From positions 1 to 64,000 of the IMG/VR virus record IMGVR_UViG_3300020462_000003: a DNA stretch of 64,000 nucleotides, one strand, 5' to 3'. Shown piece by piece: positions 33,601-41,398 of this stretch (its first letter is position 1; the number at the start of each line of letters is the position of its first letter). The notes beneath the pieces are model-generated. The model saw only the letters and a list, made by a program, of their open reading frames with translations, was not told the origin of the DNA and searched no databases. A program made the translations under genes and the position numbers. Origin of the DNA: a virus.

Positions 33601-35374
33601 ACTCAGCCACCGTTTCCGTGTCAGCAGGGTCTACGGCCGCCAGTTCGGTCTTGCGCTGATCCAGCTCTGCCTGCATCTCCTGCACCCGTTCAGGGGCGTA
33701 CTCAGCCAGCGTCGCCTTCTTCTTGTCCAGGGATGCCTGCATATCCCCGACCAGGGATACCAGTTCCTGACTCTTGGCTTCCTTTTGTTCTGGAGCCAGA
33801 TCAGCCTTCTCGATGTGACGCATCAGTGCCCGAGCACCCAGCACGGGGTTGTAGGTAGCCGACTCAGGGTTGACCAGCGCCTCTACGTCACCTGTTTCAG
33901 CCGCCTTGTCTGCTGCTTTCTGGGCGTCGTCGTAGCGGGCCAAGGCTTCTTTCTGCTCACGGCTGGCACCGCCCATGACCGAACCCATGGCAGTACCGGT
34001 GACCAGACCCATGGCAGCCGCATTACCTACACCTTCATCGTAGGGACGGTCCAACGCCAGGTTCTGCAGCACCTGCTCGCCTGAGGATTGGACAGCTTCC
34101 TCACCCCCCTCCAGACCTGCAGCGCCTACTGTGCGGGGCACTACCGGTTTGGTGGATGTGCCCAGTGCGCCTTTAACCAGAGCTTCATCCACGTCACCCA
34201 AGCCTGCCTTGTTGGCCAGGCCACCACTGAGACGATTGACCAGCGAACCCATGACGCCTGTACCACCGGCAGCAGCAGTCTGCTTGAGTGACAGCAAGCC
34301 ATCAGCGGTCTGCTGACGGATACCCTCAGCTGCACTGCCTGCCATGACCAGGCCTTCGCCTGCTGCAGCTGCTACCTTGCTGCCTGCACCTAAGGCCTGC
34401 AAACCACGGCCAAACAAACCACCTGCCAGCATGGAGGGGATGGATTCACCCACAGCATGAGGAACAACACTGGGGTTGGCTGCGATCTCTTCCATCGTGT
34501 CCCAGAAGCCTTCGGCCTGACCGACGTTTTCGTCGGCATACCGCTGTTCCCAAGTCTTCAGGGTGTCGAGGAATTCACGAGCCTCCTCAGGACGGAAACC
34601 GGCTTCTTCGAGCGTCTTGCCTGCATGGCCACCCGACACAATGTCAGCCAGACCCACGGCCATCTCGGGAACGCTCACAGCACCCTTGACCGCAGTGACA
34701 GTACCGTCCTGCGTGGCACGGCGCATCAGACTATTGGTTCGCTCTTCCGTCTCCCCCATACCGGCCAGCGAATCCCAGTTGGATAGCTGATCGATCTTCT
34801 CGGAGAAGCCCCGAGCCTTCAGGGCACGTTCCAGTCGATCCAGGTTAGCGGCACCTTCCCTCGCTGGCATCTGGGCAGACCCGAACGTCATCTCACGCTG
34901 GGACAGCAGATCCATATCGGCATCGGTAGCCTGGTTGGTGCGGTAACGGCCATAGGCTTCTTTGGCAGCAGCATCCACCGAGGCTTCCTCGGCAAAGGCG
35001 TACGCATCCAACGGAGCCTGCAGGACATTACCCCCCAGAGCAGCGGCATCCTTGGCGAAGGACGCCAACTGGTTGATCACCATGCCTGGATATCCCTCAT
35101 GATCCAGACCCAACTTACTCACAACACTGTTGGCGTTGGCTTCATCAATGCGACCTTGCCGTTCACGAAACCGACGATTACCGTCGATGATCGATGCCGT
35201 ACGGGTAGCCTCACGCGCTGCCAATGAATTAGGTATCGGCTCCTGGTCCTTCAGCGCACCCAGTACTTGACGCTTTAATTCAGTTGCTTGCGCCAGCTTT
35301 TCCTTTTTAAGTTCGGTCAAGGAGATAGAGCGTAGTTCTTCTGGGAGTTCTGGAAGTTCTGGGAGCTGAGCCAT
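24626..35374 (-). CDS. virion RNA polymerase, N4 gp50-like
   Basis: At 3582 residues this matches the size of N4 vRNAP, which is packaged in the head, injected with DNA and transcribes early genes from hairpin promoters. The central polymerase domain shows the T7-family motifs: the DxxGR-equivalent R1461 in TSNNQR, motif A D1604 in DGKTNGP, motif B R1704-K1708-Y1716-G1717, and motif C H1989-D1990. The spacings between motifs (143, 104, 282 residues) closely track N4 vRNAP. About 1300 residues precede and 1550 follow the polymerase domain. The C-terminal part holds an HELVH zinc-peptidase-like motif at 2279-2283. It is the last gene of the late minus-strand unit. Confidence 0.97.
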   Translation of the reverse strand: MAQLPELPELPEELRSISLTELKKEKLAQATELKRQVLGALKDQEPIPNSLAAREATRTASIIDGNRRFRERQGRIDEANANSVVSKLGLDHEGYPGMVINQLASFAKDAAALGGNVLQAPLDAYAFAEEASVDAAAKEAYGRYRTNQATDADMDLLSQREMTFGSAQMPAREGAANLDRLERALKARGFSEKIDQLSNWDSLAGMGETEERTNSLMRRATQDGTVTAVKGAVSVPEMAVGLADIVSGGHAGKTLEEAGFRPEEAREFLDTLKTWEQRYADENVGQAEGFWDTMEEIAANPSVVPHAVGESIPSMLAGGLFGRGLQALGAGSKVAAAAGEGLVMAGSAAEGIRQQTADGLLSLKQTAAAGGTGVMGSLVNRLSGGLANKAGLGDVDEALVKGALGTSTKPVVPRTVGAAGLEGGEEAVQSSGEQVLQNLALDRPYDEGVGNAAAMGLVTGTAMGSVMGGASREQKEALARYDDAQKAADKAAETGDVEALVNPESATYNPVLGARALMRHIEKADLAPEQKEAKSQELVSLVGDMQASLDKKKATLAEYAPERVQEMQAELDQRKTELAAVDPADTETVAEYTQYITALEKRVAVRSDADSRKRAKTAVETLETQLETARKFEQRVTGKVAETAQATIKQAIETPDTVEPTVLEKAVAESFTLSMRNPEALTDSTLDYLINSPSIKLDDAQRKHLRFLSASRVAENQLKDFGAVSDEIRLGSDKNKGMKQYRSWITSALNATTPDEVTARREIKDLQNFAASHIKKVTALKSALDAIQKKGGSVQVVPDAEGNWGPVTQPLSMKAMKEAGGFTVTRASAGRINEVRKEAAALKSLLNEMKSLYKLRTSSVKQAPAVVAPTEPVTVAETPRQEIAKPVAEPAQATVAEAPQEIPQPTSEPVQDPASVAEEVEANVPANFVEQAARVSDLDARERLLEGQKLLDANPQELDDDGETAAENLYTDMFNENSIREAFAPVRARIARLASPEFVQRMDAKIDELAADQDLAAEEAAGILQWMEGLADKQDDVQPDLFEEAVVDGRLKLFAEASGKPFEAANYLTQNRVAEDFEQVRHAKKPLTSVTDFMSKIKSGKAKFQSFIDSDLTDEQHGLLNRFVVAAEAWQDTLQGQLKRMKNKEGKILTESFAYDFMQFLHDDDLNLEENIATALSVSAYGWILEASGKPRLDNEEAVNAKIGRKQDLAVPPALMRLLSDVGTTRNLVVNRLGDMAIQALGLRLKKDAPSDSHDRLRIALGAHTLAMLEEQGIVEASTVSDKAVVDASRDKREYNAGNHVFIRLVTKNGELNQQAQSIVESARQTEGAFNKVFGVESAVQFPALTAPKMRPETHVKGLQKTPDLQWKILKKVAKRTSYLRADSMQVVTLLNPEVFEQVAGVVLVDETKVHKAHRKSQEAKNDGLRREIAHLMEFFQQISKLDASLDVPFHLTPTTSNNQRVMLKENGINPQTSKVHRFVTRMGGWVSNVSMGKGAGDTSLINFQLRVMEGLGIKSDEQSDEATLAKWESIENDPTYRAAAQAIRDLIWNETVTPESQEAILAGVLKGKEKMHSFDALLGLADYLQAKESGKQVFTSHMMGEVDGKTNGPMLSLWLLGAMTQNLAPKGGFMLKSMDEKGFGAWKALGNLDLYQTLASDMTFSMQEITKEWSDRDYSIGLGGIDALYRFTGVLRAEDGSVSKDARNLVKTPLTGLMYGSSVFTALDAMAEETLDRVYARMESLAAKKNKTPDSMEQIVRDINALLTLGMSKGKKMSSKQKYFLESQLLPETMTLEQGMEWEFSDKQASLFKGAFQVSLGKATRVSLQENLGDFMAARTQINNTLQAAYAIYDQMYALERGRYEEELMDAGLMAFKRNKDEVRVPLHDLTAEQTKVLRERVKAFEPRLHTASSQTGSTEGAVFATQSERHLNSDPRYSSQIAFNGRPRMQVRAMTEMMKDPGVSGMAKSVQSTDSFIAMSSYAQVEALNVHDALGLALKDMVKGANSLNKHTFEALLNYSIPEQTYQALERTVLALAERIETEGDAFDMDALRQIHVQIEKAFDKDVEGVPFDRLIPHVLDAAKYGAYAADQAKLNLLMEVDTLDQYTLEKGVYRVTDKDREAIEAKLKTLQPVLSAEVQAAAELLAEKAKGMQPGKAAEAQEEVVEEDDTQELSPLEAALKAKPVMPAKEVFGLVEQALLATPAGRVQNLNRKLLKMLANTVDAGLEIRYVTPNTPKSELKGEDVDNSLGWFTTEGGTPTIYLRSTDSQVGNLTPELVLHELVHGALAQTIEAELAARTANPEHESEALDLIDDLELLRVQAEAFIAKDAQLQQNYAPAIENVHELISWGMTNQGFQRDVLNKMTFESQRKGPNGLIKAMRKFIDSVVGILFNGSSKTEKEQAASALTALITNTSGLFYEAGVTRNQQAGLTLRQRATSQAAMDTLQVFDSLAQANKPMSQDQTARLQALVSGVMSRLQGPFGVLKAQMQSTQATDPIAQIMQAKVLGILPFSADTATAGIGLNEQETFALELAQLTFQETLDSAEAQGTRKQLVRLYEEARRNPNIRTALNTQQWDHVFNSKGQGSEYLARFAALAMVWEPLHDQMSFETDKDTRKVSQMKLGERIQWLWEQLLDALQHRLFKVYSGQQADEKLSVLARRLVDLEYRKQNRRTGPVGAAREQLEDALDGVSTKAKQQVLRVLESPMLDQHKNAFVRAASSIAAASVDDQVGQLVDAGKVLRDRLYQGKLGLMAGVINEMREGNKVADLLLLSTKFLETVRMKIKTDFAKMSLDSFAENGEYLTQRMKDAVTKVALRTDMQSLLGPFDSAGLLDLMTDKAARDKAIAQYEAQLSGPFKDAYIQGVKQLAYRMAVKVKGYNTQQNALGIALRLNTPDSTKVSLEEGREIAKVLDPLVSLYALEYTDANQRMQAAQVMRKELERDDKGNGIEVILKLHRHMQKESAEKLFKDSELLMMKGYLPEVYNPHTEIITAPASEVARMVAQGYEVVGPLEQDDTDVVLKDLVLLRLTDRGLPNRQTGVVTYTGQHHKGTEVHAPLYSRNGYVDKHAARINRAITRAVQAQPIDPNYDPRKDSKVYMAPVINAVGEAAGYRYLMSEQMKDQLLERNNSFDLLLGALESNIFDKSNVTQQNRKAFEALKDQYDQEYTKNPDAYITFGPDSKDASIRETWRILPPASKQALRDVWGSDNLMVRNDIYDQTFGYSAYSLSKIMELDEAQRNFSEDMFFKMTDLMVRWQLKREGHTGVDLEDRAKRAALMIRRGEDRWMEVIRVVKDILVVKTGMTLLWNVVSNYTQLWLSGVPVVDIAKNSWVALQGVLDYRKDESELSALQAQLASGAVVGDVREMQQKILRLENTLAKSPVRSLIEAGLLSSIVEDVDTADSDYSYKSRWVKSLEQHADRVPDALKSVAKVAFVTHDTALYRVLSQGTQVSDFVARYTLYQQLISRKKNPLSHEDAVLKVSRAFVNYDKPSHQLLDYANRMGLVYFTKYYLRIQHVIMDLMKENPARALMLLAFDGYLDGAQTLIDSAAVNQFGNPLDIGAFKMLDAWDETLPIQAISSLIK

Positions 35375-35385
35375 TACTTATCCTG

Positions 35386-36735
35386 TTACTTAGAGGAAGG
35401 CTTTAATGCGTTGCGTATCTTATACCGATCCATGAGTTCCTGGTTCGCAGTATCACGCGCTTTTTGCGCTTTACTCAGTTGATCTTGATAACTCATGTAC
35501 TGCACGTACTCGTTATAGACTTTTGGCAAGACTCGTTTGACGTCAGCATCATCAAAGCTGTCATCCCCTATCCACGCCTCATCAATACCCGCCATCTTTG
35601 CGGCAGCCAGAATGACAGGCCCCAAGTTGGCGTCTTTTGGAATATTCAGATCCTTGTTACTACGCAGTTCCTTCACCAAGTCTTGGAATTGCTTAGACGT
35701 GTTGTCCTCTTCCTTAGGCGTCAGTTTAGAGACTTGAGCAATTGCCTCGCTTTCCGACACGTTATCGTTGACGGCCTGAGAGAACACTGGCTGACTGTCC
35801 ACATACTTCTGTGCAACAGCAACTTCCGATTCATAAGGGGTCAGTGCCTTAACACGCTCCTCATCCTGTTCCGGTGTCAGGCCAGTCAACTGACCGTAGC
35901 TGCTGGATACCTTCGAGAGCACATTGTTCAGCAAGCCAACAGGGGCGTTACCCAAGTTCTGTGAAACAGCACTGCGAACATCAGCCAGCGAACCTCCGTT
36001 CTGCATCACCTGATTGGCCGCTATCTCAGCGTTACGCTCATCAAGTGCCCATTGGTGCTGATCTCCGGTGATGGTCCGACGTTGAGCAGAGTTAGCCTCC
36101 ATATCCGCCACACGACGCCCTTCAAATCCAAGGCGTGTTCGGGCATTACCGATCTGTTCTACCGTCTGATGATCGCCCAGTAGTGACCTGCGAATATCTA
36201 CTAGCCCTTGAGCTGCAGTCGCTTGACCGCGAGTACTCAAGCCTGACTGCCCTAGTTTTTTCTCCAACAGATTGAGTTGTGCTTCAACCTGCTTAGGGTC
36301 CCCAATATCAATCTGCCTGGCTTCAGCCAGTAGACCATTCAAGATCGGGGCGTCGGAGTTATCCTGGGCCTGGTTGTTGTAAGCCATCTGATTGGTAGCC
36401 TGCTGACGCAGGAAATCCCCTCGGGTATCCAAGGCATTCCGCACAGCCGAACGATCGATCTGAGCACCGTACTGGGCACGATCCTGGTCCAGCTGACCGG
36501 ATGCCTGCAGAGCGGCCATCTCTTCAGGCGTACGGACCTGGCTCAGCCGATCGAGAAAGGCTTGAGTGTTCTGCTCCTTACCGGAATCCCAGTTGGCTTT
36601 CTCCTGGGTCTGGTACTGGGCGAGCACATCCTTCAAACCATCGAACCCGCTGTTCAGTGACCGGCCTGCCTGATTAAACAGACTGACTGCGCCCCCAGCA
36701 TTGGGAGCGTCCACATTGCGCCAAGTGATCGCCAT
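35386..36735 (-). CDS. virion protein, N4 gp51-like by position
   Basis: The 449-residue, glutamine-rich and largely helical protein starts AITWRNVDAPNAGGAVSLF and contains LNSGFDGLKDVLAQYQTQEK. That pattern is typical of internal virion proteins ejected with the DNA. It lies between the gp52-like gene and vRNAP, as gp51 does in N4. I recognise no enzyme domain. It is spaced 11 bases before vRNAP, so co-expression is likely. Confidence 0.75.
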   Translation of the reverse strand: MAITWRNVDAPNAGGAVSLFNQAGRSLNSGFDGLKDVLAQYQTQEKANWDSGKEQNTQAFLDRLSQVRTPEEMAALQASGQLDQDRAQYGAQIDRSAVRNALDTRGDFLRQQATNQMAYNNQAQDNSDAPILNGLLAEARQIDIGDPKQVEAQLNLLEKKLGQSGLSTRGQATAAQGLVDIRRSLLGDHQTVEQIGNARTRLGFEGRRVADMEANSAQRRTITGDQHQWALDERNAEIAANQVMQNGGSLADVRSAVSQNLGNAPVGLLNNVLSKVSSSYGQLTGLTPEQDEERVKALTPYESEVAVAQKYVDSQPVFSQAVNDNVSESEAIAQVSKLTPKEEDNTSKQFQDLVKELRSNKDLNIPKDANLGPVILAAAKMAGIDEAWIGDDSFDDADVKRVLPKVYNEYVQYMSYQDQLSKAQKARDTANQELMDRYKIRNALKPSSK

Positions 36736-36738
36736 TGT

Positions 36739-37224
36739 TTAGATCCCATTCTTGTTCATGTAATCACCTACCGATTGGTAAGCACCGGAGTTCGCAGCCA
36801 CACGCGCACGTTGACGATCTTCCAACTGAGCGTTGGTAAGTTTGCGTTGCGCCTCGTAGTTGGTATTGAACTGTCGCTTGTTTTCTTTAAGCGCGTCTTT
36901 AGCCAGACCGTACTGCTTCATACCCATCCAGGCATTACCCAGTCCTTGAGCCGCACCCAGTGCCAAGCCGCCCCAGCCTTGTTGCTGAGCGCCTGTAGCC
37001 TGATTGGTGTAACCCAACATGGATTGCATGAGAGTTGGGTTCATTACTGCAGTGGTAGGTTGGGCAGTCGCAGTCGCTGCACTTCCTCCAGCCAATGCTG
37101 CATCTAATCCAGCGAGAGGATTAGTGTTATTGGCGACAGGTGAATACCCTCCTACCTGCCCATAGTTTTGTTGGGGCTGACCTATACCTTGAAAGGCACC
37201 GGTAATGTTATCGAAGATGCCCAT
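36739..37224 (-). CDS. virion protein, N4 gp52-like by position
   Basis: The 161-residue protein starts MGIFDNITGAFQGIGQPQQ, has a Gly/Ala/Gln-rich first half, a GLALGAAQGLGNAWMGMKQYG segment that could enter a membrane, and a helical basic end. This resembles T7 gp14-type internal proteins that help build the ejection channel. In N4, gp52 is a small virion protein at the same place. The stop is three bases before the gp51-like gene. Confidence 0.7.
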   Translation of the reverse strand: MGIFDNITGAFQGIGQPQQNYGQVGGYSPVANNTNPLAGLDAALAGGSAATATAQPTTAVMNPTLMQSMLGYTNQATGAQQQGWGGLALGAAQGLGNAWMGMKQYGLAKDALKENKRQFNTNYEAQRKLTNAQLEDRQRARVAANSGAYQSVGDYMNKNGI

Positions 37225-37284
37225 GTCTTAACTCCAGTAGGGACGGAAACACTTGGTAGTGTAGAGACAATCATTAAATACGGC

Positions 37285-37311
37285 CAAAAAGAAAGGCTCC
37301 CGAAGGAGCCT
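37285..37311 (-). terminator. terminator after the lipoprotein gene
   Basis: AGGCTCC and GGAGCCT pair around CGAA (37294-37311), and the minus strand continues into TTTCTTTTT. It separates the lipoprotein gene from the gp52-like gene. Confidence 0.85.
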
Positions 37312-37335
37312 GTCTGTATGACGAAGGGCGTCTTG

Positions 37336-37776
37336 TTAGTTGCACATGGTCACTCCGCCCACAGTGTTGCAGTAGATGGGCCGAGAGTTATTTATGCCAT
37401 TCAGTGTGTTCTGGAGTGCTTGTTCACTTCTTTGCACCCCTAGATTGTGTTGATCGATCCTTCCTTTTTCACCCATTATTTGCGAAGCCACTTGGTTACA
37501 TACAGCCTTGGGTACATCTGGTGTTATTGCTGCTACCTGACTGACTTCTTTGTTCAATTGGTCAGGAAAGTAGGAGTACTTACCCAACTCTGCCTGCAGG
37601 TACTGCTTACCTAAGGCCCCTGTTGCGGGGTCCATTGCTCCGGATTCGATACACCGGTTGATGCCTACCCAGCCTTTGGCAAAAGCCGTATACCGTTGTG
37701 AGTCCATTGAAGGGGTTGCTTGTGAGGCGCACCCTGCCAACAGCACTGCCCCTACTATCACCGTAATCAATTGCAT
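37336..37776 (-). CDS. phage-encoded lipoprotein
   Basis: The 146-residue protein has a lipoprotein signal: hydrophobic MQLITVIVGAVLLAGC, with lipobox LAGC and the modified cysteine at about residue 16. The mature part is soluble, with paired cysteines and a NSRPIYCNTVGGVTMCN end seen in small bacterial envelope proteins. It should be anchored in the outer or inner membrane. It lies within the late virion genes. Superinfection exclusion by receptor masking, or a spanin-like role, are possible; neither is shown. Confidence 0.75.
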   Translation of the reverse strand: MQLITVIVGAVLLAGCASQATPSMDSQRYTAFAKGWVGINRCIESGAMDPATGALGKQYLQAELGKYSYFPDQLNKEVSQVAAITPDVPKAVCNQVASQIMGEKGRIDQHNLGVQRSEQALQNTLNGINNSRPIYCNTVGGVTMCN

Positions 37777-37841
37777 GCCGTTGCTCTCCCTGGCTATTCA
37801 GACACTAGCGTACCTGAATGCCAGCAGATGGCCACCCCCTG

Positions 37842-40064
37842 TTAGGCGACCCCCTCACCCCCTTCCCAGTCGGATACGGTGTGTTGGAAGGTAGGCAGAG
37901 CCAGCGAGTTAGACACGTAGGAGCCAGGTACATCGAGTGTCATCACGCCGATATTTCCGGAGTGGACGGTGCGTGAGTACATGTCCTGCGGCAATTCGCC
38001 CCATACGATCAAGGGCGTTTCAGCTACAAGTTCAAAAGGATCGATCAGGCTCTGGGTATCCAGCAGCTTGCGCATCTCCTCCAATTCAGCGACCTGAGTC
38101 TCCTTGAACAGCTCGAACTGCTGCAGCTCGTTGTTGTAGTCCTGGATCTGCCCTTGCTGGTGAACACTCATGGCAGCCTTGCCCAAGCTGGTTCCCAACT
38201 TCACGAACACATTGGCCGTGGCTGATTTCACCGCCTCCACCGAGAGAGCACCTGCTTTGCCGATCGCCTGGTAACCCCCGTAGGCAATTGCAATGACAGC
38301 GATGACCATGGCCCATTCCGCACCGACTGCTTCAGCAAAGAGCTGAATGGCAGCAGAGATTGCAAACTGAATGATGATGGTGGCAATGACCGCCATCGCC
38401 AGGTACACCGTACCTGCAGCTGCAATAGCCGCCCACATGGCAGCACCACCTGGCGGATAGATCACAGTCAGCACGATGGACACAATGATCATCACCCACT
38501 TGAACCAACCACTTTGATACCACTTGGTCTTGGTGGTGACTCGGGTGTTGAAGATGTTGTGCAACGATCTTGTGTACAGGATCTCTTTATCAGGAAGGGA
38601 AAAGTGACTGGCCACTGACCGGTCCAGAGGCACCAACAACTTGTCGGAGGAGCCACTGGCAGAGGTCGAATAGTCTTTCCAGATAGCGTAGGTAGTCTTG
38701 AGGCCGTACACCTTAATCTCATCATAGAAGCCGCGTGCCACCTGCTTCTGATAGACGTGGCATCCGTCTCCCGATCCACCGGCATAGCCACCAACCTTGG
38801 CCACCGTTCCGGCTATGCGCTTTCGCGTCATTCCCTGGAAACGCAGAACCATGTGGAACTCCTTGTCCCGGAGGCTGATGGTTCGGCCTGTGGCTGGGTC
38901 ATAACCAAGCGAGGATGCCAGGGCATTCAACGCGGACTGCGAGGCACCACTGCTTTGGTGATACATCAGGCCGAAGTATTCGTAGAGATACTTACGATCC
39001 ACCTCGTCTTCGCTGTTGGCTGCTACTGCCATGATGGTCATGGCCTGCTCTACATCATCGATCCCTGGGTTCTCGTGGATAGCAGTACCAAATTCCACGA
39101 AGTCGATCCCGAGGTACTTACACAGTTTGATCGAGGATACGTAAGCAGGATCACCTACTACGTTTTCGCTGACCCGACTTTGTTGATCGTGCCGGTAATA
39201 GATCCAAGGGAAGTATGTGCCCATCTCTGTGAAGGAGGTCTTGTAGATCGTGTCCACAGCCGGGTATAGGCCGGACCCTTGCAGGTAACGCCAGTACTTG
39301 ACCGCACCGCCCACTCGGTAACGAACATGGTGATAATCGCCGTCTTCGTCGGGATGGGTGTCAATAACCGGAATGTCGAATGACCCCTGCTGCAGCACTT
39401 CATCTTTCAGGTAGACATAGAGAACTCGGACGTAATCCTGAGTCGCTTCCGTATCAACCTGATAAGGAGATGGCTTCACCAGGGTGTGAAGGGTCTCCGA
39501 ACCCATAGCGACTCGTTCAGGGGTGTACCCTGCCGATGGAGCGTTGCCCCACACATCGAGCGTTCCTGGCTCGGCAGCATCGAGGGTGGCCTGCGTGTAG
39601 ACCGCAATCATGTCCTGCAGGTACACCTTGGCTTCCAGCAGAGCACTGAGTGAGGTGATCTCATTACTCGATACATCATACCCATGATCTGCAATCAAGG
39701 TCTGCCAGCCCACATGGATGTTGTTCAACGGACCAAAGTGGTAGTAATCCAGGGCGATGGGTTGCCCTTCGATATCTTCCAGTGTCTGGGTCACCACAAC
39801 TTTCCCCTGAGTGGGGGAAATGCCGGTTGCCTGAGGAAGCCCGTAGAAGTAATCCCCTCGCTTGGCGAAGGCGTACATCCGTTCTGCCCGGACAGCCACA
39901 CTCTCCACCATCTTGTTCAACAGGTGGTTGGAGATCCGATCGCCATCCTTGAGGATGTACTCGATCACAGCCGACTTGGCTGATGCAGGTAGCTGGTTGT
40001 CCTCCACCATGCGCTGCACTTCGGTGTGTACCGTGGTCTTCTTCTTACTGCTGAACAGCCCCAT
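37842..40064 (-). CDS. large virion protein with membrane segments, N4 gp53-like by position
   Basis: The 740-residue protein has a soluble first part (about 1-490, with YYHFGPLNNIHVGWQTLI and DVWGNAPSAGYTPERVAMG). A strongly hydrophobic region then follows (about 520-615) with several potential membrane helices, including WVMIIVSIVLTVIYPPGG and YLAMAVIATIIIQFAISAAI. A helical end follows. This fits a virion protein that inserts into the host envelope during ejection. Start placed at 40064 because GGAGG is correctly spaced; a start at 40076 is possible. A terminator lies immediately upstream. Confidence 0.75.
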   Translation of the reverse strand: MGLFSSKKKTTVHTEVQRMVEDNQLPASAKSAVIEYILKDGDRISNHLLNKMVESVAVRAERMYAFAKRGDYFYGLPQATGISPTQGKVVVTQTLEDIEGQPIALDYYHFGPLNNIHVGWQTLIADHGYDVSSNEITSLSALLEAKVYLQDMIAVYTQATLDAAEPGTLDVWGNAPSAGYTPERVAMGSETLHTLVKPSPYQVDTEATQDYVRVLYVYLKDEVLQQGSFDIPVIDTHPDEDGDYHHVRYRVGGAVKYWRYLQGSGLYPAVDTIYKTSFTEMGTYFPWIYYRHDQQSRVSENVVGDPAYVSSIKLCKYLGIDFVEFGTAIHENPGIDDVEQAMTIMAVAANSEDEVDRKYLYEYFGLMYHQSSGASQSALNALASSLGYDPATGRTISLRDKEFHMVLRFQGMTRKRIAGTVAKVGGYAGGSGDGCHVYQKQVARGFYDEIKVYGLKTTYAIWKDYSTSASGSSDKLLVPLDRSVASHFSLPDKEILYTRSLHNIFNTRVTTKTKWYQSGWFKWVMIIVSIVLTVIYPPGGAAMWAAIAAAGTVYLAMAVIATIIIQFAISAAIQLFAEAVGAEWAMVIAVIAIAYGGYQAIGKAGALSVEAVKSATANVFVKLGTSLGKAAMSVHQQGQIQDYNNELQQFELFKETQVAELEEMRKLLDTQSLIDPFELVAETPLIVWGELPQDMYSRTVHSGNIGVMTLDVPGSYVSNSLALPTFQHTVSDWEGGEGVA

Positions 40065-40074
40065 ACCAGCCTCC

Positions 40075-40101
40075 AAAAAGAAAGGGAGCCATAAGGCTCC
40101 C
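40075..40101 (-). terminator. terminator between the gp54-like and gp53-like genes
   Basis: GGGAGCC (40084-40090) pairs with GGCTCCC (40095-40101), and the minus strand then reads TTTCTTTTT. It directly overlaps the leader of the gp53-like gene, so it may tune expression between capsid and ejection proteins. Confidence 0.8.
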
Positions 40102-40123
40102 TGTTCTCACTACGCCTGTCGAA

Positions 40124-40753
40124 TCAGGCCTTGATACCTGCCAGTAACTTGCTTACTGCACGTCCAATCGTGGCGTCGTTGAGCATGTTGGTCGAGTCAG
40201 CCACCGTGCCTTCATCCGTGGTTCGACGTACGTTCCAGGTGTCGATCAGGGTCTTGGCGGTCTTCTGCTCAGCATCCCGCTGGAAGCCATCAGTCTGAGC
40301 CTTGTACAGCAGCTTCTGACGGCCCACCACGCTGTCTTCGTCCACACCAGCACCCACGGTCTGGGCTTTCTCGGTGATCTTCTTCTGAGCCAGCAAGCCC
40401 GTCTCTTCAGTGGTCTTCAGGCGCTGTTCCAGCAACAGGTCGTACTCAGCCTTGAGCTTGCACACCTGTGCTTCGAGCACCCGATTCTCCACCTCGGCAT
40501 TAAGGATCTGCTGGTTGATCAGACGAACCTCGGCATCCGCCTTGTCCTTCTGCAACAGGAACTGAACGGATGTTTCCAGCACTTGGGTCAGCGAACCCAG
40601 GTAGACCTGGGCGTACTCCGCACCCTTGATGCGGTTGCGGGAGAACTCCTCATCCAGGTGTGCCCGGCTGGCTTTCATCAGCACATCGAATACACCAGAA
40701 CCCGTCAGACGGGCATCGGTCAGGGCAGACAACGGAATCAGTGATGTACTCAT
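40124..40753 (-). CDS. virion protein, N4 gp54-like by position
   Basis: The 209-residue, mostly helical protein has coiled-coil-like heptads in the middle (VRLINQQILNAEVENRVLEAQVCKL), a charged QKKITEKAQTVGAG segment and an acidic TTDEGTVADSTNML end. It begins STSLIPLSALTDARLTGSG. A structural or ejection role is likely from position between the capsid genes and the gp53-like gene. Function not known. Confidence 0.7.
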   Translation of the reverse strand: MSTSLIPLSALTDARLTGSGVFDVLMKASRAHLDEEFSRNRIKGAEYAQVYLGSLTQVLETSVQFLLQKDKADAEVRLINQQILNAEVENRVLEAQVCKLKAEYDLLLEQRLKTTEETGLLAQKKITEKAQTVGAGVDEDSVVGRQKLLYKAQTDGFQRDAEQKTAKTLIDTWNVRRTTDEGTVADSTNMLNDATIGRAVSKLLAGIKA

Positions 40754-40774
40754 TGCACGCTCCAGGTACTTGGG

Positions 40775-41338
40775 TTACAGACCGCCAGCCATGGCCTGAC
40801 GCTGAGCCAGATCCTTCAGTTCATCCTTGGTCAGTGCAGGCAGCACTTCCACCGCGAACTCACGGATCAGCTTGCCCTTGCGGGTCTTGTTACCGCCCGG
40901 CAGGGTGATGGTCTGGAACACCTGGCACTGACGCTGGACGATCTGGTTGTAGATGATGCGTGGCACATGCCAGCCGTCATCAGCATTGAACGGAACGTAC
41001 TTCTTGAAGGTGCCGACCGTGCTGTTGCCTACGGTGAAGATTTCGCCTTCCCATTCCTTCTTGGCGGGGTTCATACAGGTCACGCGAATACGCACAAGCT
41101 CACTGGCTTGCTTCTTCAGGCGCACGCGTTTCTGACCTTCGGTTTCTTTCTCGGCAGACGCTTCGCTCGAAGAGTCCGCAGCTGGCGCGTCGCCTTCGGC
41201 TAGCTTGGCTGCTACCTTCTCGCGCAGCCTGTCCGCTCCAATGGAGGGGTGATAGGAAATGCCCAGCAGATCAGCACGGGCTTTGAGGGTGGCGAGTTCG
41301 TCTTGGACGAGTACTTCTTCTTGATCCAACTCTTGCAT
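40775..41338 (-). CDS. virion protein, N4 gp55-like by position
   Basis: The 187-residue protein starts with a LEM/SAP-like helical stretch (ATLKARADLLGISYHPSIG, about 14-32), an acidic linker, then a beta-rich part (VRIRVTCMNPAKKEWEGE, VPRIIYNQIVQRQCQVF). The combination of a short helical domain and an Ala/Glu linker is known from phage head-decoration or head-completion proteins. It follows the major capsid gene behind a terminator. Confidence 0.65.
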   Translation of the reverse strand: MQELDQEEVLVQDELATLKARADLLGISYHPSIGADRLREKVAAKLAEGDAPAADSSSEASAEKETEGQKRVRLKKQASELVRIRVTCMNPAKKEWEGEIFTVGNSTVGTFKKYVPFNADDGWHVPRIIYNQIVQRQCQVFQTITLPGGNKTRKGKLIREFAVEVLPALTKDELKDLAQRQAMAGGL

Positions 41339-41359
41339 TGCAGATGCTCCGATTGATGA

Positions 41360-41383
41360 GAAAAGGGGCAGTTGCCTGCCCCT
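41360..41383 (-). terminator. terminator after the major capsid gene
   Basis: AGGGGCA (41364-41370) and TGCCCCT (41377-41383) form a perfect stem with a 6-nt loop, followed on the minus strand by TTTTCTC. It probably lets the capsid gene be expressed above its downstream neighbours. Confidence 0.82.
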
Positions 41384-41398
41384 AGTTACCGCAGTGGA

